DNA of 64,000 nucleotides from UBA4055 sp964648295 (GTDB taxonomy: Bacteria; UBA4055). The stretch spans positions 101,456 to 165,455 of the forward strand of contig CAZYNH010000004.1 in assembly GCA_964648295.1 (NCBI GenBank), in the 5' to 3' direction. The notes under the pieces are model-generated. The model ran no database searches, was not told the origin of the DNA, and saw only the letters and a program-made list of their open reading frames with translations. The translations under genes were made by a program, and so were the position numbers. Positions 42,881-52,557 of the stretch are shown here, piece after piece. How positions within the stretch are numbered: position 1 is the first letter of the stretch; the number at the start of each line of letters is the position of its first letter.

Positions 42881-45800
42881 TCACCATGAATAACTTACGC
42901 CTAATCTGTAATGCCTTCTTTCTGTAATATTCGAGGGATTAATAAATACTTCCCGGAGATTCGAAGTACCTTCGGTTTCATAAAAAGCTTCGCTTCTCAT
43001 ATTCCATTTTCCCGTATCAGAATATACTCTTTCCACATTGATCTTATCGAACATATTAAATACATTAAATTCGAACCTCAGCTTTCCGAATTTTTTTGAC
43101 AGTTTCATGTCGGTGTTCGATGTCCACGGTAGCCTTTCGGAATTGGTGATGATCTTTTTCGGATCAACATCACCGTTGTAATAATCAACGGAAGGCGTGA
43201 AAGGTTTTCCGCTACCGAAATCAGTGCTTACGCTCAAAGTCCAGTCATCAGTGTACGGAATACCTTTTATCGTCTGCCCATGGCCGTAAACGAACGCGAA
43301 ATATGAATTTATCGTGTGCCTCTCGTCCCAGTCAAGCGGAAATTCCTTGACCACGAGCTCGCTGTCATAAAAATTCGATGTCTGGGTTGATGATTTGCCG
43401 TAAGCATAAGAAAAAGTGTAGGAAAAACTCCACAGGTAGTTATCTTTCAATGCTTTATCAACAGTAAGCTCTATCCCTCTCGATTTGCCGTAATCGGAAT
43501 TGGTAAATACTGTAGCGTCATCCGAGATCTCCGATCTGTATGTTCTGGTGTTTATCATATCGTAGATGTCTTTAAAGTATCCGGTAATGTCAAGAAGGTA
43601 ATCGCCGAACTGGTTAACAACTCCCAGCTCATACTGAACATTCCGCTCGTATCCGAGATTCATGTTGCCGAACAGTGGATTGGCTACCGCTTTTGTGTTA
43701 GCATCGAACACGAGCGTGTATTGCGGCAGCTGATACAGGTGCCCGTAAGAGAAGAACAACTTCGATGTTTCGGATATGGCGTGGGATATGCCCAATCTCG
43801 GGCTTACCGCCGCCTTGATCCTGTCTATTTTCTCTTCGTACCCGGGTATCCCTTCACTGTATTTCTTTTCATAATCTTTTACCGCCTTGTCGTCCAGTAT
43901 CCTCATATCAAGCCTCAAGCCGGCGTTGACTACGAGATCTTCGAATTCCATCTTATCCTGAACAAAAGACGAAAATTCTTTAGGCTGATATCTGTAAACT
44001 GTTTTTTCTCTTCCTCTTTCAGGATAGGGATCAATGTCGGACACTTCGTAAAGTTCGGTATTATATGCCGTGTAAGGATTTATAACGCTGTAATAATCAA
44101 AATCATTTAACACAAGCTCAAAGCCTGTTTTGATCAGATGTGATTTTTCTATCTGGTTAGTGTAGGTTCCTTTCAGCTTTGTAACCGTATTGTTAAACAG
44201 GCTGTATGTGATCCCGTCAAGATACTGGCCTTTTAAAAGAAAACCGCTGTTTTTGTTCCATGCGTTATCGTAATTATAATCAGTAAATTCTTCGCCCCGC
44301 TCATAAACTCCATCGGGCGGATCGTAAGTATCGTTAATATCGGGATTGTTATTTTTCCATGTGCTGTGCTGATTGTGAGTAATATCTTTCAGATTCGGCA
44401 GGCCGTCGTATAATTCCCTCGGGACTTTGAACACTGAATAGGTCCCTATGTAGATATAATAATCAGTATCGGATTTCCAGCCGAGTTCGTTTTCAGAAGT
44501 AGAAGATCCGTATGGCCTGAAAGAACAGTATGCTTCAAATTCATCGAAAATATTGTCCCCTCTTCCGTTATACAAATTGTTAACTCTCGGTATATCCTGA
44601 GTCGGCGATCCGAGAGAAGATTTTAAATTCGCGAAATTTTCTTCTTTATAAGTAAAAGTGATATACTGATCTATCAGATTGTAAGTTATTCCGTCAATGA
44701 CGACTGTTTTCCCTGTTGATTTCCGCGAATAGAGAGTATCAGCCTGATAGAATAGGCTGTTTACATGATGATTTACCCTTTCGTAAAAATCGCTTTGTCT
44801 CAGATCTTTATGCATCTCTTCTAAACCAAGATCGGCATTTACCCTTAATGTATAGACTTTAAGCTCAGTAGTTGTCTCCGCATCCCAGACTCCGTTAGGC
44901 AACTCCGCAATAGCTTCTTCATCTTTAATTTTAACATTATAAAATTTCCTCTGATCAACGAACGGTTCCCCGGTATCGTTAAAAGTGTCTCCGTCAATAT
45001 AAGGTTCGTCCGATCCGGGAATTCGGCCTTCGGGTGTATAAAGATCGGCTTCATAATAACCGCTTAAGTTATTGTCGTAATAACCTTCGACCGTCTCTCC
45101 GTACAGGCAATCTCCTCTAAAGCCGGAGTACGATAATCCCTTTTCCCAGTAATCCCATCTGCCGTTGCCGTTAGAATCAAAAAGCCTGTCTCCGTCCCAT
45201 GCACCGTTCATGTTTGAATCGTAATCGGGGTCAAAAGGAATGAAAATATCTCCCTTATCGGGGTTATAGTAGCCGGAACCGGAGTTGTCAGTGTAATACT
45301 CCCGGTCAAAATATCCGTTATGATTCGTATCGAGATAACCCTCGGCCTGCCCGCCGTCCCTTACGCCGTTCTTTATAATGTCATTATTTCTTGAGACATT
45401 ATCGTAATCAACAACAAAACGGTCAATTTTATCACTCATCACGAACTCGTCAGGTTTTTTCCCGCCGGGTAGGCTCTCATACTGCCTGTTAAAGCGCGAA
45501 AAGATAAGATCATAATAGCTGTTCCTGTTTACATTGTGCCGCCATGTTATGTTCAGTACGGACACATCCGAAATCGTTTCAGTAGCAGTCTCAGGAGTAT
45601 AACGATAGTAATGATCAAATTCAGTACCGTGTTTTATTGATCTGATGTAAGAAATTCCCGATCTCATTGCGGGATTTATATCGTAAGAGCCTTTCAGGAT
45701 CAGATTGAAATTGTTTTCGCGTCTTTGGGGAATTTCAAAGCCGAGGCCTGCCAGATCATATTCTTTGAACTTAAAATACTCACCGTAAGGATCACCTTTC

Positions 45801-46642
45801 AGCCTGTATGATTCGCCGAAACCGTTCTGCATTGTCAAATCGGTACCGATATAATATGTAGGCTTACTTCCGTTTATTATCAGCGGTATAGGGCCGCTCA
45901 GACTGAACTCGCCCCTGTCGTAGTTTAGAGTACTTTTTCCGGCAAAGAAATCGGTTTCATACTTTACATATCCGCCCGTTTTTTCCTGATCGCCCGTTTT
46001 AAGAATAATATTCACACTTCCTGAAAGAGCATCTCCATATTCTGCATCGGGTATTCCTTTCAAAATGTTAAAATACTCGACATTGGCAAAATTTATGTCA
46101 ACGGGATTCGTCTTTGCGCCTGTGGGGTCGCCTACCATTATTCCGTCAATGATATAATTCACTTCTCCCGCTCTGCCGCCCCTGAAATGCAGTTCGCCTT
46201 CAGAATCTGTCTTTACTCCTGCCGTTGCCTTAAGCACTCCCTCGACGGTTGTCACCGCGAGCTTGTCAATATGACCGGGATCAATGCTTCGCATGGAGGT
46301 TGTTACATCTTTTTCTACTTTCTGATCAACCCGTGCTTCCACCCTGATAACCTCAAGCTCGATCACTCCCGATGTCATTTTAAAATTCTGCGTAGTTGTA
46401 AGGCCTGTCTTTACTCTTACATTTAAGGCCTCTTTTGGATCGTATCCCACAAAATCAGCTTTTAAAATGTAAGTTCCGGCTCTTACTCCGATGATAAAAT
46501 AATAACCTTCCGCATCAGTTTCGGCCCCGTAAGTAGTTCCGGTCACAGTCACATTCGCGCCTGGAAGAGGGTCTCCGTTTTCATCAGTTACATAACCTTT
46601 TATCTTTCCTGTCGCCTGACCGAATACAGGCATACAATACAA
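42881..46642 (-). CDS. TonB-dependent outer-membrane receptor with calcium-loop-like insert
   Basis: About 1253 residues from the first canonical start (TTG 46642). A carboxypeptidase-regulatory-like domain (about 12-90, GKIKGYVTDENGDPLPGANV) is followed by a plug (about 115-215, ELHFRGGRAGEVNYIIDGIM) and a beta-barrel to the end (RRHYRLGVSYSW). An Asp/Asn/Gly-rich insert at about 430-545 has several EF-hand- or dockerin-like loops (DTNHNGYFD, DYDSNMNGAWDGD, DSNGNGRWD). The frame stays open to 46690 and the 15 upstream codons (ENFEKYVLIFLFIA) complete a good signal peptide, yet no ATG, GTG or TTG precedes it. The true start may be an ATA at 46687, or the assembly may contain an error. Confidence 0.85.
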   Translation of the reverse strand: MYCMPVFGQATGKIKGYVTDENGDPLPGANVTVTGTTYGAETDAEGYYFIIGVRAGTYILKADFVGYDPKEALNVRVKTGLTTTQNFKMTSGVIELEVIRVEARVDQKVEKDVTTSMRSIDPGHIDKLAVTTVEGVLKATAGVKTDSEGELHFRGGRAGEVNYIIDGIMVGDPTGAKTNPVDINFANVEYFNILKGIPDAEYGDALSGSVNIILKTGDQEKTGGYVKYETDFFAGKSTLNYDRGEFSLSGPIPLIINGSKPTYYIGTDLTMQNGFGESYRLKGDPYGEYFKFKEYDLAGLGFEIPQRRENNFNLILKGSYDINPAMRSGISYIRSIKHGTEFDHYYRYTPETATETISDVSVLNITWRHNVNRNSYYDLIFSRFNRQYESLPGGKKPDEFVMSDKIDRFVVDYDNVSRNNDIIKNGVRDGGQAEGYLDTNHNGYFDREYYTDNSGSGYYNPDKGDIFIPFDPDYDSNMNGAWDGDRLFDSNGNGRWDYWEKGLSYSGFRGDCLYGETVEGYYDNNLSGYYEADLYTPEGRIPGSDEPYIDGDTFNDTGEPFVDQRKFYNVKIKDEEAIAELPNGVWDAETTTELKVYTLRVNADLGLEEMHKDLRQSDFYERVNHHVNSLFYQADTLYSRKSTGKTVVIDGITYNLIDQYITFTYKEENFANLKSSLGSPTQDIPRVNNLYNGRGDNIFDEFEAYCSFRPYGSSTSENELGWKSDTDYYIYIGTYSVFKVPRELYDGLPNLKDITHNQHSTWKNNNPDINDTYDPPDGVYERGEEFTDYNYDNAWNKNSGFLLKGQYLDGITYSLFNNTVTKLKGTYTNQIEKSHLIKTGFELVLNDFDYYSVINPYTAYNTELYEVSDIDPYPERGREKTVYRYQPKEFSSFVQDKMEFEDLVVNAGLRLDMRILDDKAVKDYEKKYSEGIPGYEEKIDRIKAAVSPRLGISHAISETSKLFFSYGHLYQLPQYTLVFDANTKAVANPLFGNMNLGYERNVQYELGVVNQFGDYLLDITGYFKDIYDMINTRTYRSEISDDATVFTNSDYGKSRGIELTVDKALKDNYLWSFSYTFSYAYGKSSTQTSNFYDSELVVKEFPLDWDERHTINSYFAFVYGHGQTIKGIPYTDDWTLSVSTDFGSGKPFTPSVDYYNGDVDPKKIITNSERLPWTSNTDMKLSKKFGKLRFEFNVFNMFDKINVERVYSDTGKWNMRSEAFYETEGTSNLREVFINPSNITERRHYRLGVSYSW

Positions 46643-46690
46643 CGCAATAAACAGAAAAATAAGTACATATTTTTCAAAATTCTCTATACC

Positions 46691-48766
46691 CTACCTCGTC
46701 AGAACCATTTTTTTACTTTCCGCTCTTCCGTTTACATTCAACCTGTAGAAATAGACTCCTGAATTGAATCCCGATGCATCAAAATTTACCGACTGAGAAC
46801 CTTTCAGCATTTTCTCATCCTTAAGATCGACAACAAGCTCGCCTTTCGTATTGAAAACTGAAAGTTTAACTTTTGAGTCATTCTGAAGGTTAAACCTGAT
46901 TTCAGTTGACGGATTGAACGGATTAGGGTAATTCTGCAAAAGTTCAAAATCCTTGATCATGCTCACTTGTTCAGCTTCAATGCCTGTCTCTGTCCCAGTA
47001 ATCTTCCAAACTTTCAAAAACTGCTGATGATCTTCGAAACTTGCGGGCGGGTCGTTAAGCGGATTTGTTGAATCATAATACTGGCATGCAGCATATACTG
47101 TCATGACTCCGTCGTCAACTCCGGGCGCGACATTCGTGCCTCTGGTGGAAACTGACCACCCGCTTTCATGCAATCCGGATGTTTTTGTCAGGTTGTGTAC
47201 ATATCTTAACTCATATTCCGCACCGGGCACATATTTGTTCGGATATGTAACTGTTTTATCAAAAGACCATGTCTTTCCGTTATCAGCAGAATATGAAAAA
47301 AATGCATCATCAATATAGAAGTATCGCTGGTATGTGTAAGGATTTGCCTGCCAGCGTATTTCCGGTCTGTCCCACCATGTAGTATAAATAACATCGTTCC
47401 CTGCATAGCCTACTGAACCGGCACCCATATACCACTCATAGTTGTTATTGTCAATTCCCATATAATTTCCGATAAAGCTGATATTTTTCCACACTACACC
47501 CGTCTCTGTTATCTCTCCGATAATATCATAGTATCCTGTAACGACTTTTTCATAATTTGTCTTAAATCTTAATGTGGTCGGATACTCGGTCGTTGTTGCT
47601 TCCACCTTTGCGATCACATGAACATGATTGCTTTCTGTGCATACGACATCAAGTTGCGTCGGGAAAAAGGGATAATTTAAAGGATACTCGCTGTAAACAG
47701 TGTGTCCGTTAGGATCGGTACCGATCGAATCTCTCGGTGACATTGTGTTATACCAGTCGAACATCTCATTTATCCTTGCAGGCATAAAATTATTGCCTGC
47801 GTTCCGCAATGTATTCCAGTTAGGCTTAAATTCTCCCGTTGACCAGTCCGCACCCCAGTTAGTAGTATATATATAACCAATTCGCGGCCTGTAAGTAACA
47901 TCAACAGGATTACCTTGCGAATCGTTAAGGACAAAAGTTTTATCGGTGTAATTTATTACTGCTATGCCGTACCCATTACCGTTACCGTATATATCTTTTA
48001 CATAAGAGGGTTTTATGTATCCTATAGAAGAGAACTCCGTGTCAGGATTAGCGGGGTTAAAATACAATTCGTTGTAATCCGTCCATTCCCAGCTCTCAAG
48101 AATTGCAGGAGTATTTGATCTGCCTACGATCATAAAATAGGAGTTGCCATAACCGGAACTATATGTTTTTTTCCATGTAGCAGTCCAATAATAATAACCG
48201 TCATCGAGATTATATGCCACATCGCCTGTCGCGGACCATGCGCTCGTATTTATCGTACCGTTTGTCGCCTCAATCCTTTTCGGTGCTGACCACACAGCAT
48301 TGTCCCAACCGTTTGTAGCATCGCAAACTGTAAACATCGGTTGAGAAATATCAGAATTTAATATGTCAAAGTCATTGAATAAGACAAAGAAATATCCGTT
48401 AATGAATTCGCAGGCATAATCCCCTGTTCCGCCGGGATCACCGACCTGATCCCCTGTTCCGCCTTGATAGATAGATTGGTCGTAAACAATTTCCGAGGTT
48501 CCGAAAAATGTAGTAACCCATGAACCTGTTGATCCGCCTATTGTTCGAATACCTGTATCTGCAATCTTTCTGTAAACCGATCCGACCATAGTTCCGGTAG
48601 CAGGATCAAGATTTGTCTGGATCTTCCTGTTGTAAGGCAATGTCCAGCTGTAACCACAAGAGGCATTATCGAAAGTTGAGTTCGATGTTGTTAAACTCAA
48701 TGCAATCAAGTTTTCTACAAAAAAAGCTGTGATTACTAAAATGCCAAATGAAATAATTTTTCTCAT
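46691..48766 (-). CDS. Secreted Asp-box-like protein with C-terminal sorting domain (paralog 2)
   Basis: 691 residues. A signal peptide (about 1-22) precedes a beta-propeller-like body with Asp-box motifs (FFSYSADNGKTWSFD), as in sialidase-type folds. An 80-residue C-terminal sorting module (FELLQNYPNPFNPSTEIRFN ... GVYFYRLNVNGRAESKKMVL) is typical of FCB secreted proteins. No catalytic residues could be named. It is a close tandem paralog of the gene upstream (48775-50853), from which it is separated by 8 bp. Probably exported by a type IX-like system whose genes are not in this window. Confidence 0.8.
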   Translation of the reverse strand: MRKIISFGILVITAFFVENLIALSLTTSNSTFDNASCGYSWTLPYNRKIQTNLDPATGTMVGSVYRKIADTGIRTIGGSTGSWVTTFFGTSEIVYDQSIYQGGTGDQVGDPGGTGDYACEFINGYFFVLFNDFDILNSDISQPMFTVCDATNGWDNAVWSAPKRIEATNGTINTSAWSATGDVAYNLDDGYYYWTATWKKTYSSGYGNSYFMIVGRSNTPAILESWEWTDYNELYFNPANPDTEFSSIGYIKPSYVKDIYGNGNGYGIAVINYTDKTFVLNDSQGNPVDVTYRPRIGYIYTTNWGADWSTGEFKPNWNTLRNAGNNFMPARINEMFDWYNTMSPRDSIGTDPNGHTVYSEYPLNYPFFPTQLDVVCTESNHVHVIAKVEATTTEYPTTLRFKTNYEKVVTGYYDIIGEITETGVVWKNISFIGNYMGIDNNNYEWYMGAGSVGYAGNDVIYTTWWDRPEIRWQANPYTYQRYFYIDDAFFSYSADNGKTWSFDKTVTYPNKYVPGAEYELRYVHNLTKTSGLHESGWSVSTRGTNVAPGVDDGVMTVYAACQYYDSTNPLNDPPASFEDHQQFLKVWKITGTETGIEAEQVSMIKDFELLQNYPNPFNPSTEIRFNLQNDSKVKLSVFNTKGELVVDLKDEKMLKGSQSVNFDASGFNSGVYFYRLNVNGRAESKKMVLTR

Positions 48767-48774
48767 TTTTACTC

Positions 48775-50853
48775 CTACCTCGTCAGCACCATTTTTTTAG
48801 TTTCAGCTCTACCGTTTACATTCAGTTTATAGAAATAAACACCTGAATTTAAAGCTGATGCCTCGAAATTTACCGCATGAGAACCTTTCAGCATCTTCTC
48901 ATTCTTCAAGTCAGCTACAAGCTCGCCTTTCGTGTTATAAACTGAAAGTTTGACTTTTGAATCATTCTGGAGATTAAATCTGATTTCAGTTGACGGATTG
49001 AACGGGTTCGGATAATTTTGCTCCAAAGTAAAATCCTTGATCATACTTACCTGCTCAGCTTCAATGCCCGTGCCCATTCCTGTGATCTTCCACACCTTTA
49101 AAAATTGCTGAAAGTCATCAAAACTTGTAGGAGGATCAATAACAGGATTTGCTGCATCGTTATATTGGCATGCGGCATAAACAGTAAGCACTCCGTCGTC
49201 AGTGCCGGGCGCAATGTTCGTCCCGTGCGTAGAAACTGACCATCCACTCTCATGAATCCCGGCAGTTTTTGTAAGATTGTGAACATACCTCAACTCATAC
49301 TCTTCACCGGGTACATATTCATTTGGGTAGGTCACGGTTTTATCGAACGACCAAGTCAGGCCATTATCCGCAGAATAAGAGAAAAAGGCATCGTCCAAAA
49401 AGAAATACGGTTCATATATGTACGGATTTGCCTGCCATCGGGTTTGAGGCCTGTCCCACCATGTTGTGTAAATAACTCCGTTACCGGCATAACCCACGGA
49501 ACCTGCACCCATATACCGCTCATAATAATTGTCGTCTATACCCATATAATTTCCGATAAAACTGATATCTTTCCAAACAACACCGGATGTTGTTATTTCT
49601 CCGATAATATCATAATAACCGGTTACGACTTTTTCGTAATTTGTTTTAAAATTAAACCTATCCTCAGTAGTTGATGCATTGATCTTTGTTATTACATGTA
49701 CAATGTTGCTTTCAGTACAAACAACATCTATATCTCCAATCGGATAAGGATAATTCAAAGGATATTCGCTGTATATTATATTCCCGTTCATGTCTGTACC
49801 TATCGAGTCCATTGGAGCTATGGTGTTATACCAGTCAAACTTTTCATTGATCCTCGCAGGCATAAAATTATTACCTTCGTTTCTAAGAGTTTTCCAATTT
49901 GATTTATAGTCGCCAGATGACCAGTCTGCACCCCAATTTGTTGTATAAATATAACCGATCCGGGGTCGGGATGACACATCAACTGAATCTCCTTGAGAAT
50001 CATAAACAAGAAATGTCTTATCCGTATAACTAATCACAGCTACTCCATAGCCGTTCCCGTTCCCGTATATGTCCTTAGCGTACGCGGGTTTTATATTGCC
50101 GTAGGATGAAAACTCAGTTGTTGGATTTTCAGGCGTGAAATACAATTCATTGTAATCCGTCCATTCCCAGCTGTCAGGAATTTCAGATGTATTTGATCTA
50201 CCTACGATCATAAAATGTTTATTGTTACTGTCGGTGTAGGTTTCTTTCCATGATGTGGTCCAGTAGTAATAACCGTCGGCGGGATTATACGCAACATCAC
50301 CAACAGCGAGCCATGCACTTGTATTTATCGTTCCGTTAACTGCCTCGATCCTTTTCGGTGCTGACCAGACGGCATCGTCCCAGCCGTTTGTAGCATCACA
50401 TACTGTAAACATCGGTTGTGAAAACTCGTAGCTTGATGAAGTGTCAAGATCGCTGAACAGTACGAACATATATCCGTTTATGAACTCGGATACATACATG
50501 TTTCTGCCTCCCGGATCACCGACCTGATCGCCGGTACCGCCCTGATAAATAGACTCATCATAAACAACTGCCGAGCTGCCGTAAAATGCAGTACCCCAAG
50601 AACCGGTAGTACCGCCTATTGTTCCTGAGCCGGTCGAAGCGATCTTTCTGTAAACTGATCCGACCATCGTTCCTGTCGCAGGGTCAAGATTTGTCTGTAT
50701 CTTTCTGTTGTAAGGACCAGCCCAACTGTAACCGTTCGGCGAATTGTCGAATGTTGTGTTGGATACGGAGAATCCTAACGAATAGGCTTCCGTTGCGAAT
50801 ATTGATGCGATTAAAAGTATGCTCAAACTTTTATTCAGGATTGTGCGTGTCAT
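48775..50853 (-). CDS. Secreted Asp-box-like protein with C-terminal sorting domain (paralog 1)
   Basis: 692 residues, same organisation as the next gene: signal peptide, a body with FFSYSADNGLTWSFD, and the C-terminal module FTLEQNYPNPFNPSTEIRFN ... GVYFYKLNVNGRAETKKMVL. Long stretches are identical between the two, such as NRKIQTNLDPATGTMVGSVY, and differences are scattered, consistent with duplication followed by drift. It is first in the surface cluster, with AAGGAGGAG just before the ATG. The 5' region is AT-rich and runs into the tandem repeat array at 50961. Confidence 0.8.
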   Translation of the reverse strand: MTRTILNKSLSILLIASIFATEAYSLGFSVSNTTFDNSPNGYSWAGPYNRKIQTNLDPATGTMVGSVYRKIASTGSGTIGGTTGSWGTAFYGSSAVVYDESIYQGGTGDQVGDPGGRNMYVSEFINGYMFVLFSDLDTSSSYEFSQPMFTVCDATNGWDDAVWSAPKRIEAVNGTINTSAWLAVGDVAYNPADGYYYWTTSWKETYTDSNNKHFMIVGRSNTSEIPDSWEWTDYNELYFTPENPTTEFSSYGNIKPAYAKDIYGNGNGYGVAVISYTDKTFLVYDSQGDSVDVSSRPRIGYIYTTNWGADWSSGDYKSNWKTLRNEGNNFMPARINEKFDWYNTIAPMDSIGTDMNGNIIYSEYPLNYPYPIGDIDVVCTESNIVHVITKINASTTEDRFNFKTNYEKVVTGYYDIIGEITTSGVVWKDISFIGNYMGIDDNYYERYMGAGSVGYAGNGVIYTTWWDRPQTRWQANPYIYEPYFFLDDAFFSYSADNGLTWSFDKTVTYPNEYVPGEEYELRYVHNLTKTAGIHESGWSVSTHGTNIAPGTDDGVLTVYAACQYNDAANPVIDPPTSFDDFQQFLKVWKITGMGTGIEAEQVSMIKDFTLEQNYPNPFNPSTEIRFNLQNDSKVKLSVYNTKGELVADLKNEKMLKGSHAVNFEASALNSGVYFYKLNVNGRAETKKMVLTR

Positions 50854-50960
50854 TGTCTCCTCCTTATACTCTCTATTGTTTTAAATATAATGAATAAATT
50901 ATAATTTTGCATAAATTATTTAAATACGATATTATTTTACGGGTTTCAGCGGCCGCGCGT

Positions 50961-51178
50961 AATCGAAAAATCGAAAAATCGAAAAATCGAAAAATCGAAA
51001 AATCGAAAAATCGAANNNNNNNNNNNNNNNNNNNNNNNNNNNNNNNNNNNNNNNNNNNNNNNNNNNNNNNNNNNNNNNNNNNNNNNNNNNNNNNNNNNNN
51101 NNNNNNNNNNNNNNNGAAAAATCGAAAAATCGAAAAATCGAAAAATCGAAAAATCGAAAAATCGAAAAATCGAAAAAT
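50961..51178. repeat. 8-bp tandem repeat array with internal assembly gap
   Basis: Perfect head-to-tail copies of AAAAATCG, about 7 before the gap (50961-51015) and about 8 after it (51116-51178). They flank exactly 100 N's (51016-51115), a conventional placeholder for a gap of unknown size. The array probably continues through the gap, so its true length is unknown. Reading it as protein would give only low-complexity KNRKIEKS-type repeats. Confidence 0.9.
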
Positions 51179-51308
51179 AAGGGATATTGGACAAAAATAA
51201 TATAAATTCGATACTGACATTAATCACCTCATACGCGACTGATAGCAATATACAGAATTTGTCAGAATAAGCAAATCATTTATTAAAAAAAATAATTTAT
51301 ACCTTTGA

Positions 51309-51333
51309 GCACCGGATTCCAAAAATCCTGTGC
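51309..51333 (-). terminator. Possible terminator after the DUF4143 ATPase gene
   Basis: Hairpin with a 10-position stem (GCACCGGATT / AATCCTGTGC, one mismatch) and a 5-nt loop, 8 bp beyond the stop of the 51341 gene. The downstream T run on the minus strand is delayed, so termination is uncertain. Confidence 0.4.
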
Positions 51334-51340
51334 CTATGCA

Positions 51341-52546
51341 TTATTCCCCAAGCAGAAAATCGATTATGTTCATTCTGATAATCCCGTTCCTGTCACTGCC
51401 CCAGATTTTATCCATGCTCAGAACCATCTTTTTGTAATTATCGCCGATCTTCTCAAGCGATCCGAACTCTCTGTCCTCTGTTTCTTTAGAGCTCAAAAGA
51501 TAACAGACCTGGATGTAAACTTTTTCTGAATTCTTTTCCGCAATAAAATCAACTTCAAGATTATCCAGCTTACCGAAAGTTAACGAATAACCCCGTCGGA
51601 TCAATTCGAGATATACTGTGTTCTCGAGAAGTTTTGAAATATCATCCTGCCTGTATTTTAAAAGTGAATGCCTGATCCCCGAATCATTAAAATAGTATTT
51701 ATCATAAAGCTCAAGATGCCTTTTACCTTTAATATCGTACCTTTCCGCTTTATTGATCAAAAAGGCCTCCTGAATATAGGAAATGTAATTCTGAACTGTC
51801 TGAACACCTGAGCTTATGTTCTGCGACTTGAGGTAATCGCTTATCTTTTTAGCCGTAGTTATACTGCCGCTGTTGTCAAAAATAAATTTTGTTATCCTTT
51901 CAAGAAGCGAAACATCCCTTACCTGGTATCTCTGAACTATGTCTTTTAAAAGGATAGTATTAAAGATCGATTCGATGTACTGAAAAACGATTTCGTCCTC
52001 CAGCTTAAGAAAATGTATGCCCGGAAGGCCTCCGTACTTAAGATACAGCCCGAATTCCTTCTCATTCTGCTCTTCATTTTTAACATGCCTGAACTGAAGA
52101 AATTCTTTGAAGCTTAATGGATGCATCGGAATTACAATATATCTGCCCGTAAGTAAAGTGGCCAGTTCATCGGACATCATTCTTGAGTTAGATCCTGTCA
52201 AAAAAATGTCAGCCGCACCTTCGGCAAGGAGTGAGTTTATCGCTTTTTCCCAGCCGGCTATTTCCTGCACTTCATCTATGAAAAGGTATTTAGCATTTTT
52301 ATTTTTCGGGAGAGTCTTTTTGATATAACTATACAGCGTCTTATAGTCCTTAACAAAATCGAACTCCATGAGCTCTTTACTTATATAAATTATATCGCTT
52401 TTATTAACACCGCTTTTCTCCAGCTTATCGATCAGCATTTTCATTAATGTGCTTTTGCCGCTTCTTCTCATACCGGAAATGATCTTTACGACCGGCTTGC
52501 TTATGAAGGGTTCGATATTATTCAGATAACTTTCTCTTATAAACAT
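51341..52546 (-). CDS. AAA ATPase with DUF4143 domain
   Basis: 401-residue protein of the widespread AAA_14 plus DUF4143 class. Walker A is IISGMRRSGKSTLMKM near residue 25, Walker B/sensor YLFIDEVQEIAGWEKAINSL, then a motif LTGSNSRMMSDELATLLTGR. The C-terminal DUF4143 region (about 200-360) includes LELYDKYYFNDSGIRHSL and VYLELIRRGY. The biological role of the family is poorly known, and members are often numerous and horizontally mobile. The gene is AT-rich relative to neighbours. GGAGG precedes the ATG, and a repeat-flanked promoter lies just upstream. Confidence 0.9.
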   Translation of the reverse strand: MFIRESYLNNIEPFISKPVVKIISGMRRSGKSTLMKMLIDKLEKSGVNKSDIIYISKELMEFDFVKDYKTLYSYIKKTLPKNKNAKYLFIDEVQEIAGWEKAINSLLAEGAADIFLTGSNSRMMSDELATLLTGRYIVIPMHPLSFKEFLQFRHVKNEEQNEKEFGLYLKYGGLPGIHFLKLEDEIVFQYIESIFNTILLKDIVQRYQVRDVSLLERITKFIFDNSGSITTAKKISDYLKSQNISSGVQTVQNYISYIQEAFLINKAERYDIKGKRHLELYDKYYFNDSGIRHSLLKYRQDDISKLLENTVYLELIRRGYSLTFGKLDNLEVDFIAEKNSEKVYIQVCYLLSSKETEDREFGSLEKIGDNYKKMVLSMDKIWGSDRNGIIRMNIIDFLLGE

Positions 52547-52557
52547 GGGTCCTCCAA

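Larger units (their letters stand above)
50854..51340. other. Gene-free spacer
   Basis: A 487-bp stretch between the secreted paralog and the ATPase gene. It holds AT-rich sequence, an 8-bp tandem repeat array interrupted by an assembly gap, then more AT-rich sequence and a hairpin. No credible coding region is visible. Confidence 0.8.

Noticed and set aside
50907..51200. Open frames across the 8-bp repeat array
   Set aside because: The unit of 8 bp stays open in several frames by chance, and the frames cross the run of N's; the product would be pure low complexity.
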